A DNA stretch of 64,000 nucleotides from Solea solea. Lineage: Eukaryota; Chordata; Actinopteri; Pleuronectiformes; Soleidae. How positions within the stretch are numbered: the stretch's first letter is position 1; each line of letters starts with the position of its first letter. A program made the translations under genes and the position numbers. The DNA lies in the NCBI RefSeq assembly GCF_958295425.1, contig NC_081136.1, forward strand, positions 7,127,594-7,191,593. Direction: 5' to 3'. The notes beneath the pieces are model-generated. The model worked only from the letters and a program-made list of their open reading frames with translations. It made no database searches and had not been told where the DNA came from. Positions 1-12,540 of this stretch are shown here, one piece after another.

Positions 1-547
1 CCATTTTTCATACACAGTTTTTGCTCCATAATTTTAGGATTTCCTCATAATTTCAACATGTGACGTTGAGGTTGTGTAACGGGCCCCACTGGTTCCTTTC
101 CCCACATGCTGTGGAGGTTAAAAGCTGCAGAAAAGAAAACCCCCTCAGACATTTGTCCCATTTAAACCTGTTTGTGTACTCGACAGGTACAAACCAGTCT
201 GCTTATTTATCTGTCAACACTCACCTGTATCAGCGTCTGCAGTGGTGAGACGGAACCTCACCACAAAAGTGATCTGTTTTCATTGTGGTCCCAGCGCGAG
301 CTGTGTCATTTGTTTTTCTTATCTGGATTTACTCTCGCGCCAAAAACCTGGCATCTGATTTACGCGTCGGCCCCGGAGAGATGACACATAAATTACAATA
401 ACAGAGCAGCAGGGATGTATTTCACATCCTCCTATAGCCGAGGGAAGTGCAGTGCATACGGTTGCAGGGGATGAGTGACACGCGGAGCAGCCACTCTATA
501 GAGCTTATGTGACTGGTTGTAGTCAACAGAAATCACCAGATAAAGCT

Positions 548-760
548 TTTAAAGGACCGGTGTAAAGGATTTAGTGACCTCTAGTGGCGAGGGTGCAGAT
601 TGCAATCACCCAAACGCCTCTTGCACTTTTTTTTTTCTCTTACAAATAACAATCTATGGTGGTCTTCAGATCATATTGACCTTGTTTATCATGGGCTCGA
701 GTAGAAAAAGTTTAGTTTATGATGATAATGTTAATAATTTTGACAGGTGTAATGACCTCT
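548..760. repeat. Fragment of a dispersed teleost repeat
   Basis: The start (aaaggaccggtgtaaagg, then the text around 'tagtgacctctagtggcgag') matches from memory a very common fish interspersed repeat. A related start occurs at 35775. The family assignment is by recognition only, and the right border is uncertain. Confidence 0.45.
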
Positions 761-1251
761 AATGACCTATCAATGGGTAACAACTCGTTTTTTTTCCAAT
801 TTCCGATATTGTGCTCAAATGAAAAATGAAAAAACAGATAATGAGCGTTTCCCGTTTGGTCCAGTTTTGAATTTGCCATCTAACACCTTTACCATTACGC
901 CCCCCGGTGTCCAGGAGGAATAAACCCAGAATATAAAAACGAATATATGGCTCCTACACATCCGATTCGCTGATTGGCGCTGTTGCAAAAAAGGGGGGCC
1001 TAACTCTGTGGGCCTGAAACTGCTGCCTGCAAGCCTGCAGCTCCACCCTTTTCACAACTGCAGCAACTGGTCATCCCTCGGCAGCGCGTGCCAGATGACT
1101 CATGTCCAAATGTCCACATTAAACAAGGACAGCGTGACTGTTCACAGAGCAGAACTCCAGGGAGAACTCTCTGATCTGGTGAGATTTTCAACACAGATCA
1201 TTTGATCAGTCTTGCGTCACGTCTAATTTAACTGTCACTCTTTCTTCCCTT

Positions 1252-1270
1252 ACACACACACACACACACA
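1252..1270. repeat. (CA)n microsatellite
   Basis: A run of alternating A and C, read directly from the sequence. Confidence 0.9.
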
Positions 1271-1819
1271 GTGCCACCCATTGTTCCAGGATTCATAGAG
1301 AATTTATTGGCGTATACGTACAGCACAATTTGGCAACGCCAACCTCTGAAGGTATTCATCGCGTCTCTTCCCTCTGAACGTTTCTCCCGCTCACTCAAGA
1401 CATGGCTGCAGTGTTTTCAGGGCGTGGACGTGTTTGGTGTACATTTTCAGGGGAGCGCGGAGTTGGGTTGGTGTGTGATTGATTGTGGTGGGCTGGGCTG
1501 TTCGGGGGCCAAAATACCAGCGTTCAATTCTTTTTTTTGTTTTATCCCCGTCCAGGCGTGACAGGAAATATGCGATCATTGTGTGAGCAAAGCCATATGG
1601 GGATATGCAGCGGGAAATGAACACATCCAAACTGGGGGCGATGATCTCGGTGCCATTTGAATACAATGGGCGGACGAGGCACAAACAAAGAGGCACATGT
1701 GAAATGTGTAGTTCGCCCACATTTATAAGACGGTTGGGGGTGGACCGCTGCTTTGTCTACGCTGTTGACACCGACCTTAAATCTTTAAATATAAACAAAT
1801 GTCTGTTGGATTCAAACCA

Positions 1820-2106
1820 TTGTTCGAAGCGCTGACAGCTCCACATGACATTGATGGTGTGTTTCGGTACGTATTTGTTTGCGTTTCCATTAGGAAATGT
1901 ACCCGCAACCATTCCATGTTTTTGGTACCCGTCCCTTGCGGAACCAGAGTGATGGTACGGTACAGCGTGGGTGGAGCTAGACCCACGACAGTCAGCTTCA
2001 ACGCCCCAAAGTCTATTCAAACAATGTAAAATCTGCTGGATGTCCTGTGTTGTGTCGCGTTTGATGTTGGTGTACCAGACCAAACTGTGCCATGATGGAA
2101 ACATGG
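1820..2106. mobile_element. MITE-like block with GTTTCCAT ends
   Basis: The left part carries 'cgtttccatt' (near 1883) and the right end 'gatggaaacatgg', which are approximate inverted copies. The interior has GGTAC/GGTACGG motifs seen in a widespread fish nonautonomous DNA transposon. The exact left border and the target-site duplication were not resolved. Confidence 0.4.
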
Positions 2107-2381
2107 CTTTAGTCAATGTGATGCAAGCAGAAAGTCATTAGGACGGAGGCAAACTCCAACACGGGTCGTAGTTTTGACTGAAAACGCAAAGACAACTCCC
2201 TGAAAAATTAATTGTAGTGTTAAAAAAACAAATAGCGGCAACCAACGTTTTTTTTCAGGTAAATTTAGGACAAAATCATGTTTTTATCTCAGTTCTGTAA
2301 CTGCTCATGTTAGCATGCTGCTACATAAAGAGTCCTGCTGTGAGCCAGTGAGTCGGTCAGGAGGTGGAGAAGGGTTGGGGT

Positions 2382-2410
2382 TGGTGGTGGTGGTGGTGGT
2401 GGTGGTGGTG
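2382..2410. repeat. (TGG)n trinucleotide repeat
   Basis: About nine tandem TGG units. They create poly-Val and poly-His shadow reading frames that should not be taken as proteins. Confidence 0.9.
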
Positions 2411-4169
2411 CAGTGCGCCTGTGAAAGACCACTCACATCCTGCAGCCCAGAATCTCCTGGAATAGCATGCGTTACAGCAAACGGCGCACGTGCACACACA
2501 CCCAGAAAAAAAAAGCCAGCGGTGTCGAGTCAGGAGCGCATTTTCCGGATGAAAAGCAAAGTTGACAGTTTGGAGCGTCCAGAGCAAACAGCGGAGCAGG
2601 AGAGTGTCTCCGACAAGTCTGCACACGCTACCAGAACGAGCTAAAGTAGGAATCATTTCAGCGCAGGTTGTGGAGTGAAACGTATTCTGTTCCTCCTGCT
2701 TTTGTGGGAGAGTGATACAGCTCCCAAACTAAAGAAGCTGTTTGAAAACCAAGCCTTGACAATTCATGTCAAAGGTGGAACTTAATAGTGGAAATTCATA
2801 ATTGGGAGATTAAAAGTCCAAACTCTTCCAAACTCTTAGATAAATGTCATAATACTGTGATAAACCATCAAAGTAATCAGATACATTCCAAATATGAGAT
2901 AAAATGTCTCATGTTTCTTATAATACTGAGATTGTAGCTCCCAGTAACAATCCCAATTCTGACTCTTTTGTATCACAAAATTGTGGCTACTATTCTCATG
3001 TTTCACTTGAGTTATCAAGTTGTTGTTTTTTTCATTTGCAGGCATATATGGGCTTCCATATCCTTCAGCCCTACAGGGGAAGTATGAGTCCTGAGTCATG
3101 CTTTTACAGGGTGGTCAGGTATGACTACCACTCACATAATGGGACCTCAAACTCCCCGGTCTACTATTTTGCACTGTACTTAAATGGGGAAGCTCCACAA
3201 AATCAGACCATGTTACAAATTGCACTGGCAGAGGGTAACTTTCGAGTTTTTTGACTCACTCACGCACCGTGTTTGTCAATTTCTCCATTTCCATGTGTAA
3301 AACAGCTGGAAAGTGCCACAACCAGCCTCGCCTCACTCTGCTACCCTGGTAAGACAGTGGCGAGAGTGTGGCCTCTGTGCATACCTGAGATCTGTGTCCT
3401 CTACAGTAAATGCTTTGTTTTAAGAGCATGGAGCAAGGACACTCAAATTAATTAAATTCCAGACATAATTACTCTTATAGAAGGGGATTGTTTTTTATAT
3501 GTAATGGGAAACCATATCCAGCCCAAATGCATTGTGTGTGTGGTCACATAGAGCTCGGACACATAAGAACCTGGCATGGACCCGCATGGTTCTCCTACTG
3601 GTTGTGGTTCCCATTAGCAACTAGGTGTTCTCAGTAGGGATGGGAATCGGTATCGGTCATTATCGGTGAGATACTGGTCAAAAGCACTGGATTGGATATG
3701 GGACAGATAAGAATGTAAAATACAATCCAAAAAGACACATTCTTCCCTGTAAAAATGTAAATAAAAATCAGCAAAAGCATTTTGAGCTGAGGCATGTTTG
3801 GGCTGTTTATGTCTTGTTTTTTCGGGAAACAACATACAGTACAGTTAGAGAATTATGTCTTTGTGATATCGGTGTCGGACACAAAAAAAAGTGGTATCTT
3901 GCCATACTTAGTTCTCAGTGAACGAGCCCATATTCACACCAGTTAAGTGCGATCAAAGTTCCACCACTCTACGTTTGAAATGCACCACTTGAGCAGATGA
4001 AAACATGGTAGCGGCAACATGGCAGATTTGTACTGAGCTTTTATCCTTTGTCTGCCTCTTTATCCTCCACATGAGGGTCCCAGGGCTGCTGGTAACCAAT
4101 CCCAGCTGACAGAGCACGAAAGACCGGGTACAACTTTGACAGATCACCGAGCCATCGCAGGGTCAACAT

Positions 4170-4400
4170 ATGGAGACGAACAACCACTCACTCAGTACGT
4201 CATAGTCTGACTAAGACAGGCAATCGGACAACTGGCCCAGTTGTTGTCTCCTTCTGCTTCCAGGTCAAAGACCGGGGAGGACGGGAAGTCTGACTCCAGT
4301 CCGACTAAACGTGTACATGCAGGAGTAATCAGACTATGAATCACATTCTATGTTAGTCTGACTAAGACTATAGCCCAATAGTAGTCAGACTAACATGTTT
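4170..4400. mobile_element. Nonautonomous transposon copy, family shared with 52.1 kb
   Basis: The segment has repeated 'agtctgactaag' and 'gtcagactaacat' motifs in both orientations. Its 'aatcagactatgaatc' core recurs near 52130 as 'aatcggactatgaatc'. That two-copy similarity and the inverted motifs support a MITE. Ends and target duplication were not resolved. Confidence 0.45.
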
Positions 4401-4409
4401 ACACGACAT

Positions 4410-4565
4410 GAAGAAAACATCTAGGGTCACTTTAGAGTGTCCGAGTAACCTCTGCATTGTTTTGGACATGTGGGAGGAAACGGGACAAACCGGACATTCA
4501 AACTCCACACAGAAAGCCCCGAACCCTCTAGCTCTGAGGCAACAGTGCTAGCCACATGTTCCACC
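4410..4565. repeat. Dispersed teleost repeat remnant
   Basis: It contains 'ggacatgtgggaggaaac', 'caaactccacacagaaag' and 'gaggcaacagtgctagcca', diagnostic strings of a repeat found throughout fish genomes. A related tail occurs at 47980-48065 ('ttgctgtgaggcaacc'). The assignment is by recognition. The block does not encode a protein. Confidence 0.55.
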
Positions 4566-5230
4566 GTGTGGCCCCGCTTCTGCGAGCTTTCCCCTCTGTT
4601 AATTCAGAAAATCGTATTCCAAAAACCATGTTGATATATTTGACCATTTTTTTCCTGGTACGTTGTCCTTCCTTCTTCTCACTATGAAAAAGTATTTTTT
4701 GTTGTTGTTGTTTTTCCTCACTGGGAACCATTTTTCCATTTTTGGAAACCAATTTATCGTCTGTGTAACCGCACCAACCAACTCAAAGTTTGATTTGGCT
4801 TTTACAACTGAAAATTCTATTTATTCTGCTGATATTTTATGACTTGTCTGAAGAACTTAGTCATTTAAATTGTGAAAAGTGTACTTTATATTAACTTTGT
4901 ATTATTATTATTATTATCGTTATTATAAGTAAACGGGCAAAAGACTGAATTGGACGAGCTGCGTGGGTTTTAACTGCTGAATGTGCTGAAAGTGCATTTT
5001 AAAACATGACACAATTGCTGCGGTTAGAATCAAAGTAATGGAATTACATATTAAGCGACTACAAATCTTTCAGCTGAAGGAAACAGTTTGTACTGGCTGA
5101 GTGATTCATAACACCCGCCGTCATTAGCCACTTCCCCCCACAAGTGCTTTATCCCCTTCTGAAAAATTGGGTGGAAAAATGTGCAAACAATCTGCCCGGG
5201 TAATTATAGTTTTTAATATCATTAGTTTTG

Positions 5231-5263
5231 AAAAAAAAGAAAGAAAGAAAGAAAGAAAAAAAA
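5231..5263. repeat. (AAGA)n microsatellite
   Basis: Tandem AAGA units inside an A-rich run. A second purine-rich stretch lies at about 5383-5420. Confidence 0.85.
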
Positions 5264-6897
5264 TGATGTTTCCGTTCAGCTGAGATTATTTCTGTGTTTC
5301 ATCAACAGCTGCGGGCTTCGTTTTGATTCAGTGCCACTCTGTGCCAAAGAAATGACGCGCAGCAACGTTTCCACTCACAGAGAAAAAAAGAAAAGAAGAA
5401 AAAAAAAGAAGAAAAGAAACGTACTTCCTGCCAGTGTAAAAAGCTGTTAACCTTTCGGCTGCAGCAGCTTGTGTATGTCAACATTTCCAGGCTCTTGTGT
5501 CGTTCAAAGCAACACAGTGGAAACGGCTCCGGAGTGTAAGAAGAGTCTGACATGGAGATTATAGATCAGATCGCCCCGTCTCTGTTATTGTGTCCAACAT
5601 TCCACAGCGAGCTGATGGCGGTGCAGGTGGAGGACACTGGGTCTCCGAGCGTAGATAACCTCTGATCGGCAGATAGACGCGGAATGTCAACTATGCGGAG
5701 ATTTGATTGTTCTTTTTTCTTTAAGATCTATGGTCGACATTGTGACAAGCCAAAAAAAAACCCCATCATAATAATAATAATTGGATAGAAACTGTCTCTG
5801 TGGGATTTGACACATTTTATATATCTCATATGTTTTTAAGAAAACAAAAGACAAAGGAGGTTGTGTTTTCCTGTCTGTTTTTGTGCAACTCAAAGCGGGA
5901 ACTTTGCAAGTCTGGTCGCTCTTATGCCTTTTTCTCCGCAGAGCTCCCCCTACAGTTTCGGAGGGAGTACATATTTTTTTTACAATACTAGGTACCAAAC
6001 CCTCCAAAAAATGGTCTAAATGTCTTCCTCGTCTTCTATCATCTCCGGGTCAAGGGTCAGCACAGTCCAAATTTATCCCTCTAACAATGAGCATGTCACA
6101 TACGACGCGTTTGAGCAATTACCGTAATTATGCAACAGTTTGTGTGTGTGAGGCTTAGGTGTTAAAGGGTTAAGTCATTTTCGATGTGTTTTTTAAAAGT
6201 CTGTTTTAAGTTGCGCTAACACAACAAACATGACCTTGTTGTCAGTGTCGGACATAATCTTGATTTTTACGCCTCATCACTTCCTGCTCCATCTGACAGG
6301 AGAACTCGCCTTGTAACATTTTGGCTTCACAGAAACACTGATTCTGCTCGTCTTTAAAACATCTGGTAACACAAAAAACCAGTGTGATTCAGCTGATGTG
6401 ATCTTCTGACCTATAAAATAAAAAAAATAAAACACAATAAAAAAAGGACTGCTGGTGTTCGAGCTTCATAATGAGCTGCAGAGGGATTAGGAAATAAAAG
6501 CGAGCAGCTCCAGCTCCAGGCTTTTATAGAGCAGACTGGGCAGAGACGAGCTGTTTTGCAAACATTTCATGTTTACCACTCATTTTGGCTCAATAGTAAC
6601 ACATTTGCAGACAAAGGGGATCTTTGTTTGCGAGGATTACCTCATATATAGATTTGTTTTTACCTGATCCAACATCAGGCCGACACTGTCTTGCGGTAAC
6701 GAGAGGCTGATAATTGACGTGGACGACCGAAACACAATCTTAAGATGATATTCCTGTTATTATCTTCCAAACCAGACCCCGGCTGCTTTGTCTGCACGTC
6801 AGACGGGCTGCGGTGCAGAAAGCTCAGCACGGGCACGGGCCGTGTTTGTTCCTGCTCGGCTCACTTCAAACCTGCTATTCTGTTCAGATAGGATCAC

Positions 6898-6978
6898 TGT
6901 GTGTGTGTGTGTGTGTGTGTGGCTTTCTCACCTGTCACCACATACGTTTGTGTGGACCAAACACACACACACACACAG
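6898..6978. repeat. (TG)n and (CA)n facing each other
   Basis: A TG tract (about 6898-6920) is followed some 40 bases later by a CA tract (about 6960-6978). The two are complementary and could pair as a hairpin with an intervening loop. Confidence 0.8.
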
Positions 6979-7089
6979 CTGAGACCAACAAAGCAGGAAA
7001 CACACAGGTGTTTCACTCATTTTCAAACATTATCAATACACCAGTAATATTTCACTCTTACGGTGTTTTATCCTCATTTTAAAGCGTTC

Positions 7090-7640
7090 ACTGCACTTGT
7101 TTTTGTACAATTTATACAAGTAGGTATAAGTACCAGTTAAGCTGAAAGAAGAAGACGAAGATAAGTAATTGTAGGTACTTAAAAGTAAGTATAAGTGTAG
7201 GTACTTAAATATAAGGAGTTCTCAGTAGGTATATGTAGTGTAGGTAGTTATTAAACTGTATGGAGGTTTACGTTGTTATAATTAAGAATAAGAAGGTATA
7301 AATATAGGTCGTCATAAGTAGTTAATTAAGTTTAAATAGGTTTTATGTCGTCATACTGTAAGCATGTGTAGTTGTAAGTAGCAATAAGTAAGTACAAGTA
7401 GGTATAAGCAAATATAAGCAGTTATTAGTAGATATAGGTAAGTAAGTATATGCACTCGTAAACATTTATATAAAAAAGTATTGCTTGGTTTAAGAACTTA
7501 TAAGTTATTTCAGGGTTCGATAAAGGTGTAAGTAATTGTACATAGCTTGATTATTAGTAGTTCTAAGTAGTTGTATGTAGTAATGCCGTTAAAGATGTAA
7601 GTGGTTATACGTATTTGTCAGGCGTTGTTCAAAGTACAAG
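7090..7640 (+). repeat. Degenerate AAGTA-rich tandem repeat
   Basis: For about 550 bases the sequence is dominated by variants of 'ataagtag', 'gtaggtata' and 'aagtaagta', with units of roughly 7-15 bases at irregular spacing. It looks like an old, decayed minisatellite. On the plus strand it is unusually dense in GTAAGT/GTAGGT, which resemble 5' splice sites. No coding potential is seen. Confidence 0.65.
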
Positions 7641-8180
7641 TCGCTATCTGTCATTATAAGGTGAAATGAAACTAAAATAACTAAAATTATAATAACAGTT
7701 ATCCCATATCTGTTTATGTTTATATAAAAATACAACTGTGGAGGCAAAAAACTAATAAAAGGGGGGAGAAAAACCCTTTATCCCATTCCATGTATTTCAT
7801 GATAATATCTCTATTTGAATGGATTTAGATTTATGCTACGCTTTAATCTGTCAATCAACACATGACATAGTTTCGCTCTATGCTAAAACACACACATTTG
7901 GCTCTAAGGACAAAATAATTCCCCTTTTAATCATACTTTTTTTTGACACATCTGCTCTGAGGAAAAATACATGATCAAACTATGTTGCTTCTTTAAAATC
8001 CACATGTTCCTTTCGATTGATTTTTGAACTTTTCTATGATTTAATCACAGCATCTGACGAGCAAGACTAAAGATCTGCCCTCCCCCCCGACATCCTGCTC
8101 TCGTACGGTGAAAGCAGTGATGGGCTTGACTCCCTGAGTCAGTGCAGATGACGGGACGATAAGGGTCGAATCCCGGTTAC

Positions 8181-8211
8181 ACCCCCCCCCCCCCACCACC
8201 ACCACCCCCAG
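8181..8211. repeat. C-rich / CCA simple repeat
   Basis: A run of C followed by CCA units. The complementary strand is G-rich. Confidence 0.85.
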
Positions 8212-9419
8212 GCAGTGAGCGCTGAAATGAAGGTATGCGTGTTAAGTGGACACTCGTGTTTCATCCTTGACTTGTCAACGCACAACACATCTGGAGCGAG
8301 GCGAGAGAGCAACACAGGCCACTGAGGCCAAAAAAGGCGGAGCAGACAAAACAGATAGTGGCGCAGATAGAGTGCAGTAAAGAGGTTCATCCAAACATGG
8401 CAGCCGAGGAGACCATGAGCACGACGTCTGGTCTTCTGCCACGTTGTTATGGCTGATGCATGAAAACAACACATTTATGTCCACTTAACAAATCCAAATG
8501 TCGATGAAATCTAAGCCAATTTAAGTCTACATCATCCTAAAAACAGATTATCTGCTTTATCTCACCTCTAAACAGAAGTTTGCAGCTGGAAACTGAAGTT
8601 TGTAAACGCTTCAGTCTCTCGCACCAAAGTCCATAGAGAAAATGTGCATTTTTAGCTCACAGTGACACAGCAGCTGCTCCACGACTGCTGCCTCATTTAG
8701 GAAGTTTGTGTCACGTTGGTCAATCTGAGCAAAGGATTTCAAATGCAGAAGTCACAAAATGACACATTTGAACTTACTAACGGAGGCAGAAGTGGATTAA
8801 CCACTCCTGTTTGTTGCGATGTAAAATCGTTAATTTTCTCTATGGACTTTGGTGTAGGTACGTGAGCAGTTTACAACGCAACGCAAACACTCATTTCCAG
8901 TGGTTTGACATCACGTCATACAAAAAAAAACCAGAACTATTCCTTTAAAACCCAACTTTTCCAGTAAATTATTGTGAAGTCCTTCATTATGAACTCAAAA
9001 AGACAGAATCTCACCATCTATGTGTAAATCATATCGCGATAAGCTTGTCTCAACAGATACAGTGTCGCCATTAGTCGATAATCCAAAGAAAACACAGTGA
9101 GTTTTTCTTCATTAAAAGGTAATGAGAATTCTTCTTGGGGATTATGTAGAGGAAATTCTTCAAATTTCAGATGGGGGGGGGGGGGCAAAAAATATTAAAA
9201 CCTGAGCGGAGACAAACAAAATCAGCTGTGTATCTCGACAACATGCAAAAAGAAAACCTTTGGGGCCGAATCGTCAGTGACGGACAGAGACCAAGGTCTG
9301 ATTCAGGATGAATCTGACCTTTAACCCCCGACACATGTGGCCAGACGTGTCCACAGAATGGTCCTCTTGTGTCAGGTGAGCTAGCACTGGGCTCTTCACC
9401 TCCACATGATGTCACAACG

Positions 9420-9800
9420 CCGCAGCTGCAACTCGACACCGGGCCGAAGCGCGTTCACCCGGGATGGACGGGGTAATGAAGAACTCAGTGCCTCGCGCAG
9501 GTAAATCACTTCCACCGAGCCGGTGCAATATCTATTAGTGTTATTCCACTGTGGTTTGTGTCGGGCCACGTGCGCAGCTGCTCCCCAGCGGCTTGAGTCC
9601 GCTGCTACTTAATGTGTTATCCAGTCGGCTCAGGTGACTGTATCAACACGACCTTTTGTTTTTGCTCCGCGCACTTTCAGCTGGCGCGAGCCTCCCCGCC
9701 GCCCCTCGCTCGCCATAACACATGTGTCCCTGCGGCACACGGGAAAAGCCATCTGAGAGAGTTCCCCCGAGTCTGGGAGCCGAAGTGCACCTCAGTGAGT
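9420..9800. promoter_or_regulatory. GC- and CpG-richer patch, possible CpG island
   Basis: The composition shifts from AT-rich to GC-rich with many CG dinucleotides (gccgaagcgcg, ccacgtgcgcagctg, gcgcgagcctccccgccg). This is unusual for the first 27 kb. It contains an ATG in good context at 9464 whose frame runs 12 codons plus one base to a GTAAAT donor at 9501, and an exon-like segment at 9681-9794. It could be the promoter and first exon of an unidentified plus-strand gene, or only a GC-rich repeat. No island threshold was computed. Confidence 0.3.
9681..9794 (+). CDS. Candidate exon, unidentified gene (weak)
   Basis: A pyrimidine-rich acceptor ending in 'cactttcag' precedes 114 bases that are open in only one frame (38 codons), followed by the donor GTGAGT at 9795. 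The peptide is rich in Pro, Ala and Arg and I do not recognise it. The segment lies in the CpG-rich patch, and GC-rich DNA has few chance stops, so openness means little. Its phase does not join directly to the next candidate at 11598, so any transcript would need another exon between them. Confidence 0.2.
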
Positions 9801-10269
9801 TGCTCTTGTCCTCGTGGTATTAGAAGACTTTAACATCCAGCAGCAGAATCAAACGTTAAAAAGGATAAAGTCACTCTTGAGGCCCGAGTGATGAATCTGG
9901 CATCAGGTCCAGTGTTTTTCTTTTTTAAAGGCCGGTTGTCTGGTGGCCTCTTCGTGAGATCGTAAAACTTTGGTTTGTTCAAGAACAAATAAACACAGGA
10001 CGAAGCGACTGTTACGGGACGAAACAGAAGCAGGATGCGGGCTTCGTTCTGGGGGGGGGGGGACGTGCAGGTCCTAATATATCTCCTTCATGGTGGAGGG
10101 TTTTGGGACATTTGGCTCCATGCGTGCAGCTGCGTTTGCATTTAGAAACCAAACTTTTTGGGCATTTCAGCTCTGGATCTTATCTTCTGTGTTGTCACTT
10201 GCCATTTTTTTGTGAAAGTTGACTAAAACTAAGAAGAAAAAGAGAAGGAATTGCTTATATTCTGATAAT

Positions 10270-10760
10270 GGGGTGAACCTGATTCTTGGTAGAAGAGTAG
10301 GGTGACATGCAGAGGTTAATTATCTGAAAACAGATTTTTCTTGGGCAAAACTTCAAATGAGGAGTATAAGACCTTTCCCAGATTAACCAAATCCATGGAA
10401 ACTAATGTTACCCTCATGAAGCCAACCACTAAAAATATTGGTTGCAGTCTCCTGTACGTACTATAAACTGCTCCATTTATATTCCCGAATGTTCAAAATG
10501 TTTTCTGACATCTCCATTTTTTCTTTTTTGATCATCTCCGGTGAGACGTATCAGTCTCAATTTTTTGGGCAAAAAGGAGAAATGGGATTGGGCACAACGT
10601 TCAAAGCTGATCTTGGAGTTATGACCGGTAACGGTTTCAGTTTCTGCCCCGTCCAGACGAAAATGCATCCCCAGAGTTTTCAAACTAAACCTGAGTCAGA
10701 AGCATTTATAAACGTCTGTGTTTAAGGTGCTCCAAAACTCAGGGGTCATGTGGACGGCAA
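10270..10760. repeat. Probable decayed DNA-transposon sequence
   Basis: The text around 10620-10760 ('cccgtccagacg', 'gagttttcaaac', 'tcatgtggacggcaagcg') resembles a fish nonautonomous transposon whose interior carries such inverted motifs. The reading frames crossing it (95 and 68 codons) show no recognisable protein. Family and ends are uncertain. Confidence 0.3.
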
Positions 10761-11597
10761 GCGTAACCATAGCAAATTTAGATGCGGTTTAAAAGGGAAA
10801 CTGTGTGGGACGCTATAATGGCTGAAGCTAAAGGAAAACAACCATCACCGCCACCGATTTCTTACAAGACACCAATGTCTGGCCGCAGAGAACTTAACAA
10901 AGTTACACTTTGAGCAAACAAAGTCAATCCTTTTGCCTCGTCTTTATCCACTTAGCCAGGTCTGGATTTCAGCAGAGAAGCCCACATACTCCTCTCCCCC
11001 AGCCACTTCCACCAACTCCACCGAGGATATACCGATGTGTTCCCAATCCGTCCGGGATATGTGATATCTCCAGCATGTCCTGGTCTACCCTGGGGTCTCC
11101 TCCATGATGAGAATGCCTAAAAACACCTCTGGGAGAAGAATCCTTCAGCCCTACTTTGCAAGAACCTCACCAAATTTGACTGTTTGACAGATTTATAGGA
11201 ATGTTTTCTATTATCTCCATGAGCAAACAATAAAACCCTGTTTTATTCATTTGACCTCTCTGGAGTTATAGCCCAGTAATTTGAGGAATTATAACCATAT
11301 TGGCTAAATCCCCCCCTCTGTCGTATACGTAACTTTTGTATCTGCATGTTCTTTCCTTATCCTTGACATCACCTCTTTGCTATTTTAAGATATTAAACCT
11401 AGTGGAACTCTTTCAAACAGCACCAGACACGGTTATTTCATGCAGTGTAATGCAATATTTTCTGTTCTTTTCTATTGTCGGCCCGTGCCATCTCTTCAGC
11501 CGTGAGTTGCAACTCAATACACTATCGAGCCACTCGTCCCGCGGCTCAGACAGACTTTAAATTTAGATAAATTTAAAGTTCTTTTTGATCTTTTCAG

Positions 11598-11652
11598 GAA
11601 GTTATGGCTTCTGGAAGTGTGTGTGACCGATGTGAGCGGCCAGGATGAGTCG
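11598..11652 (+). CDS. Candidate exon, unidentified gene (weak)
   Basis: The acceptor 'ctttttgatcttttcag' and donor GTGAGT at 11653 are both good matches to splice consensus. The 55 bases read one completing base plus 18 codons (KLWLLEVCVTDVSGQDES). It ends in phase 0, which fits the next candidate at 11823. I do not recognise the peptide. An 18-codon open segment is common by chance. Confidence 0.22.
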
Positions 11653-11822
11653 GTGAGTATGATCAGAAAACCCTCTGCAACATCGGCTTTCATCACCATT
11701 AAACCTCCCCCCACCGAGGAACAATCCATCTACTGTCCTCGCTACTAATCCTTCACATTCTCTGAGCACACACACAGCCACACAGACGTCCTCCGGCGCC
11801 CATATTGATCTTATTTGGCCAG

Positions 11823-11924
11823 TGTAGCGCTGGGAAGTCGGGCGGGGAGGCGGCTTTGTCTGCCTCTGCCAAGCTGCCGATCCAAGGCCTGAAGACACAG
11901 AGCGTGCCTCCTCCGTACCAGCCA
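11823..11924 (+). CDS. Candidate exon, unidentified gene (weak to moderate)
   Basis: The acceptor 'gatcttatttggccag' and donor GTAAGT at 11925 bound 102 bases, exactly 34 codons, open in one frame only. Third positions are mostly G or C, and the peptide is low-complexity and Pro/Ser/Lys-rich, including KLPIQGLK and SVPPPYQP, like a disordered scaffold segment. It is in phase with the candidate at 11598. I could not match it to a family. The reverse strand is open here too, so this may be composition rather than coding. Confidence 0.28.
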
Positions 11925-12540
11925 GTAAGTCCATTAGAGCACATGTGATCTATTTGTCTTGCAGCTCCTGACCACAATGTAAGTCATCCTACATGCAGAG
12001 CAAACACTGGAGAGGCTCTGCAAGCATTTAGCTAACAAAGAAAACATCATCGGACACTAAACAGAGAGCCGCGCAGAGAACGTGGATAAAGGAACAATAA
12101 TCGCGTGCCCTTTGTTCATTTACGTTGATGGTAATCTTTGCCTCCAAGGCTCGGCTTTGATGCAGCAACATATGTTAAAAGGCACAAATATGTTGTTATG
12201 GTGCATTATTAAGTGCAACTTGAAGGCATAGTTCAGGTTTTTTTGAAGTATGGTTGTATGAGACGCAGGCACGTAGGTCGCACTGACTGTCATTATGGCA
12301 AAAAACATGGAAAAGCATATTTATAAGAAAAGGCTGAAGGTCCACAATATCTGCTTTGTTCCCTCCATTAGAATGAAGTTCCTGCCTGTAAACTGAACTT
12401 CATCAGTTTCAGAAATGGCAGTATATTAGGCTGTTTGTAGGAGGCAAACGTATATATTTGTCATCATAAAGCCGATTTGCTGAAAGTCTGGAGCCAGCGC
12501 CTGTTGTCTCAGGGTAGTTTCTCTCATCTATAACTAGAAT

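Larger units (their letters stand above)
1..9400. other. Intergenic, repeat-rich, no supported gene
   Basis: I see no exon set that can be tied to a known protein here. Open frames are short and overlap repeats or microsatellites. The stretch holds a fragment of a common teleost repeat at about 548-615, a short CA tract at 1252-1270, a (TGG)n tract near 2382-2410, a transposon-like block ending near 2106, a MITE-like block at 4170-4400, an AAGA tract at 5231-5263 and a degenerate AAGTA repeat at 7090-7640. An exon-like segment at 1064-1178 is open in one frame with plausible splice sites, but this is weak evidence on its own. Confidence 0.6.

Noticed and set aside
172..384. Possible 12-base minus-strand microexon around 222-245 (CTGCAG to GTGAGT)
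   Set aside because: No neighbouring exons or protein context; such motif pairs arise by chance.
8150..8185. tRNA T-arm-like 'gggtcgaatcccgg'
   Set aside because: No matching acceptor, D or anticodon arms can be folded around it.
11965..11978. 14-base microexon between TTGCAG and GTAAGT
   Set aside because: It would leave a 40-base intron after the candidate exon ending at 11924, which is too short to splice.
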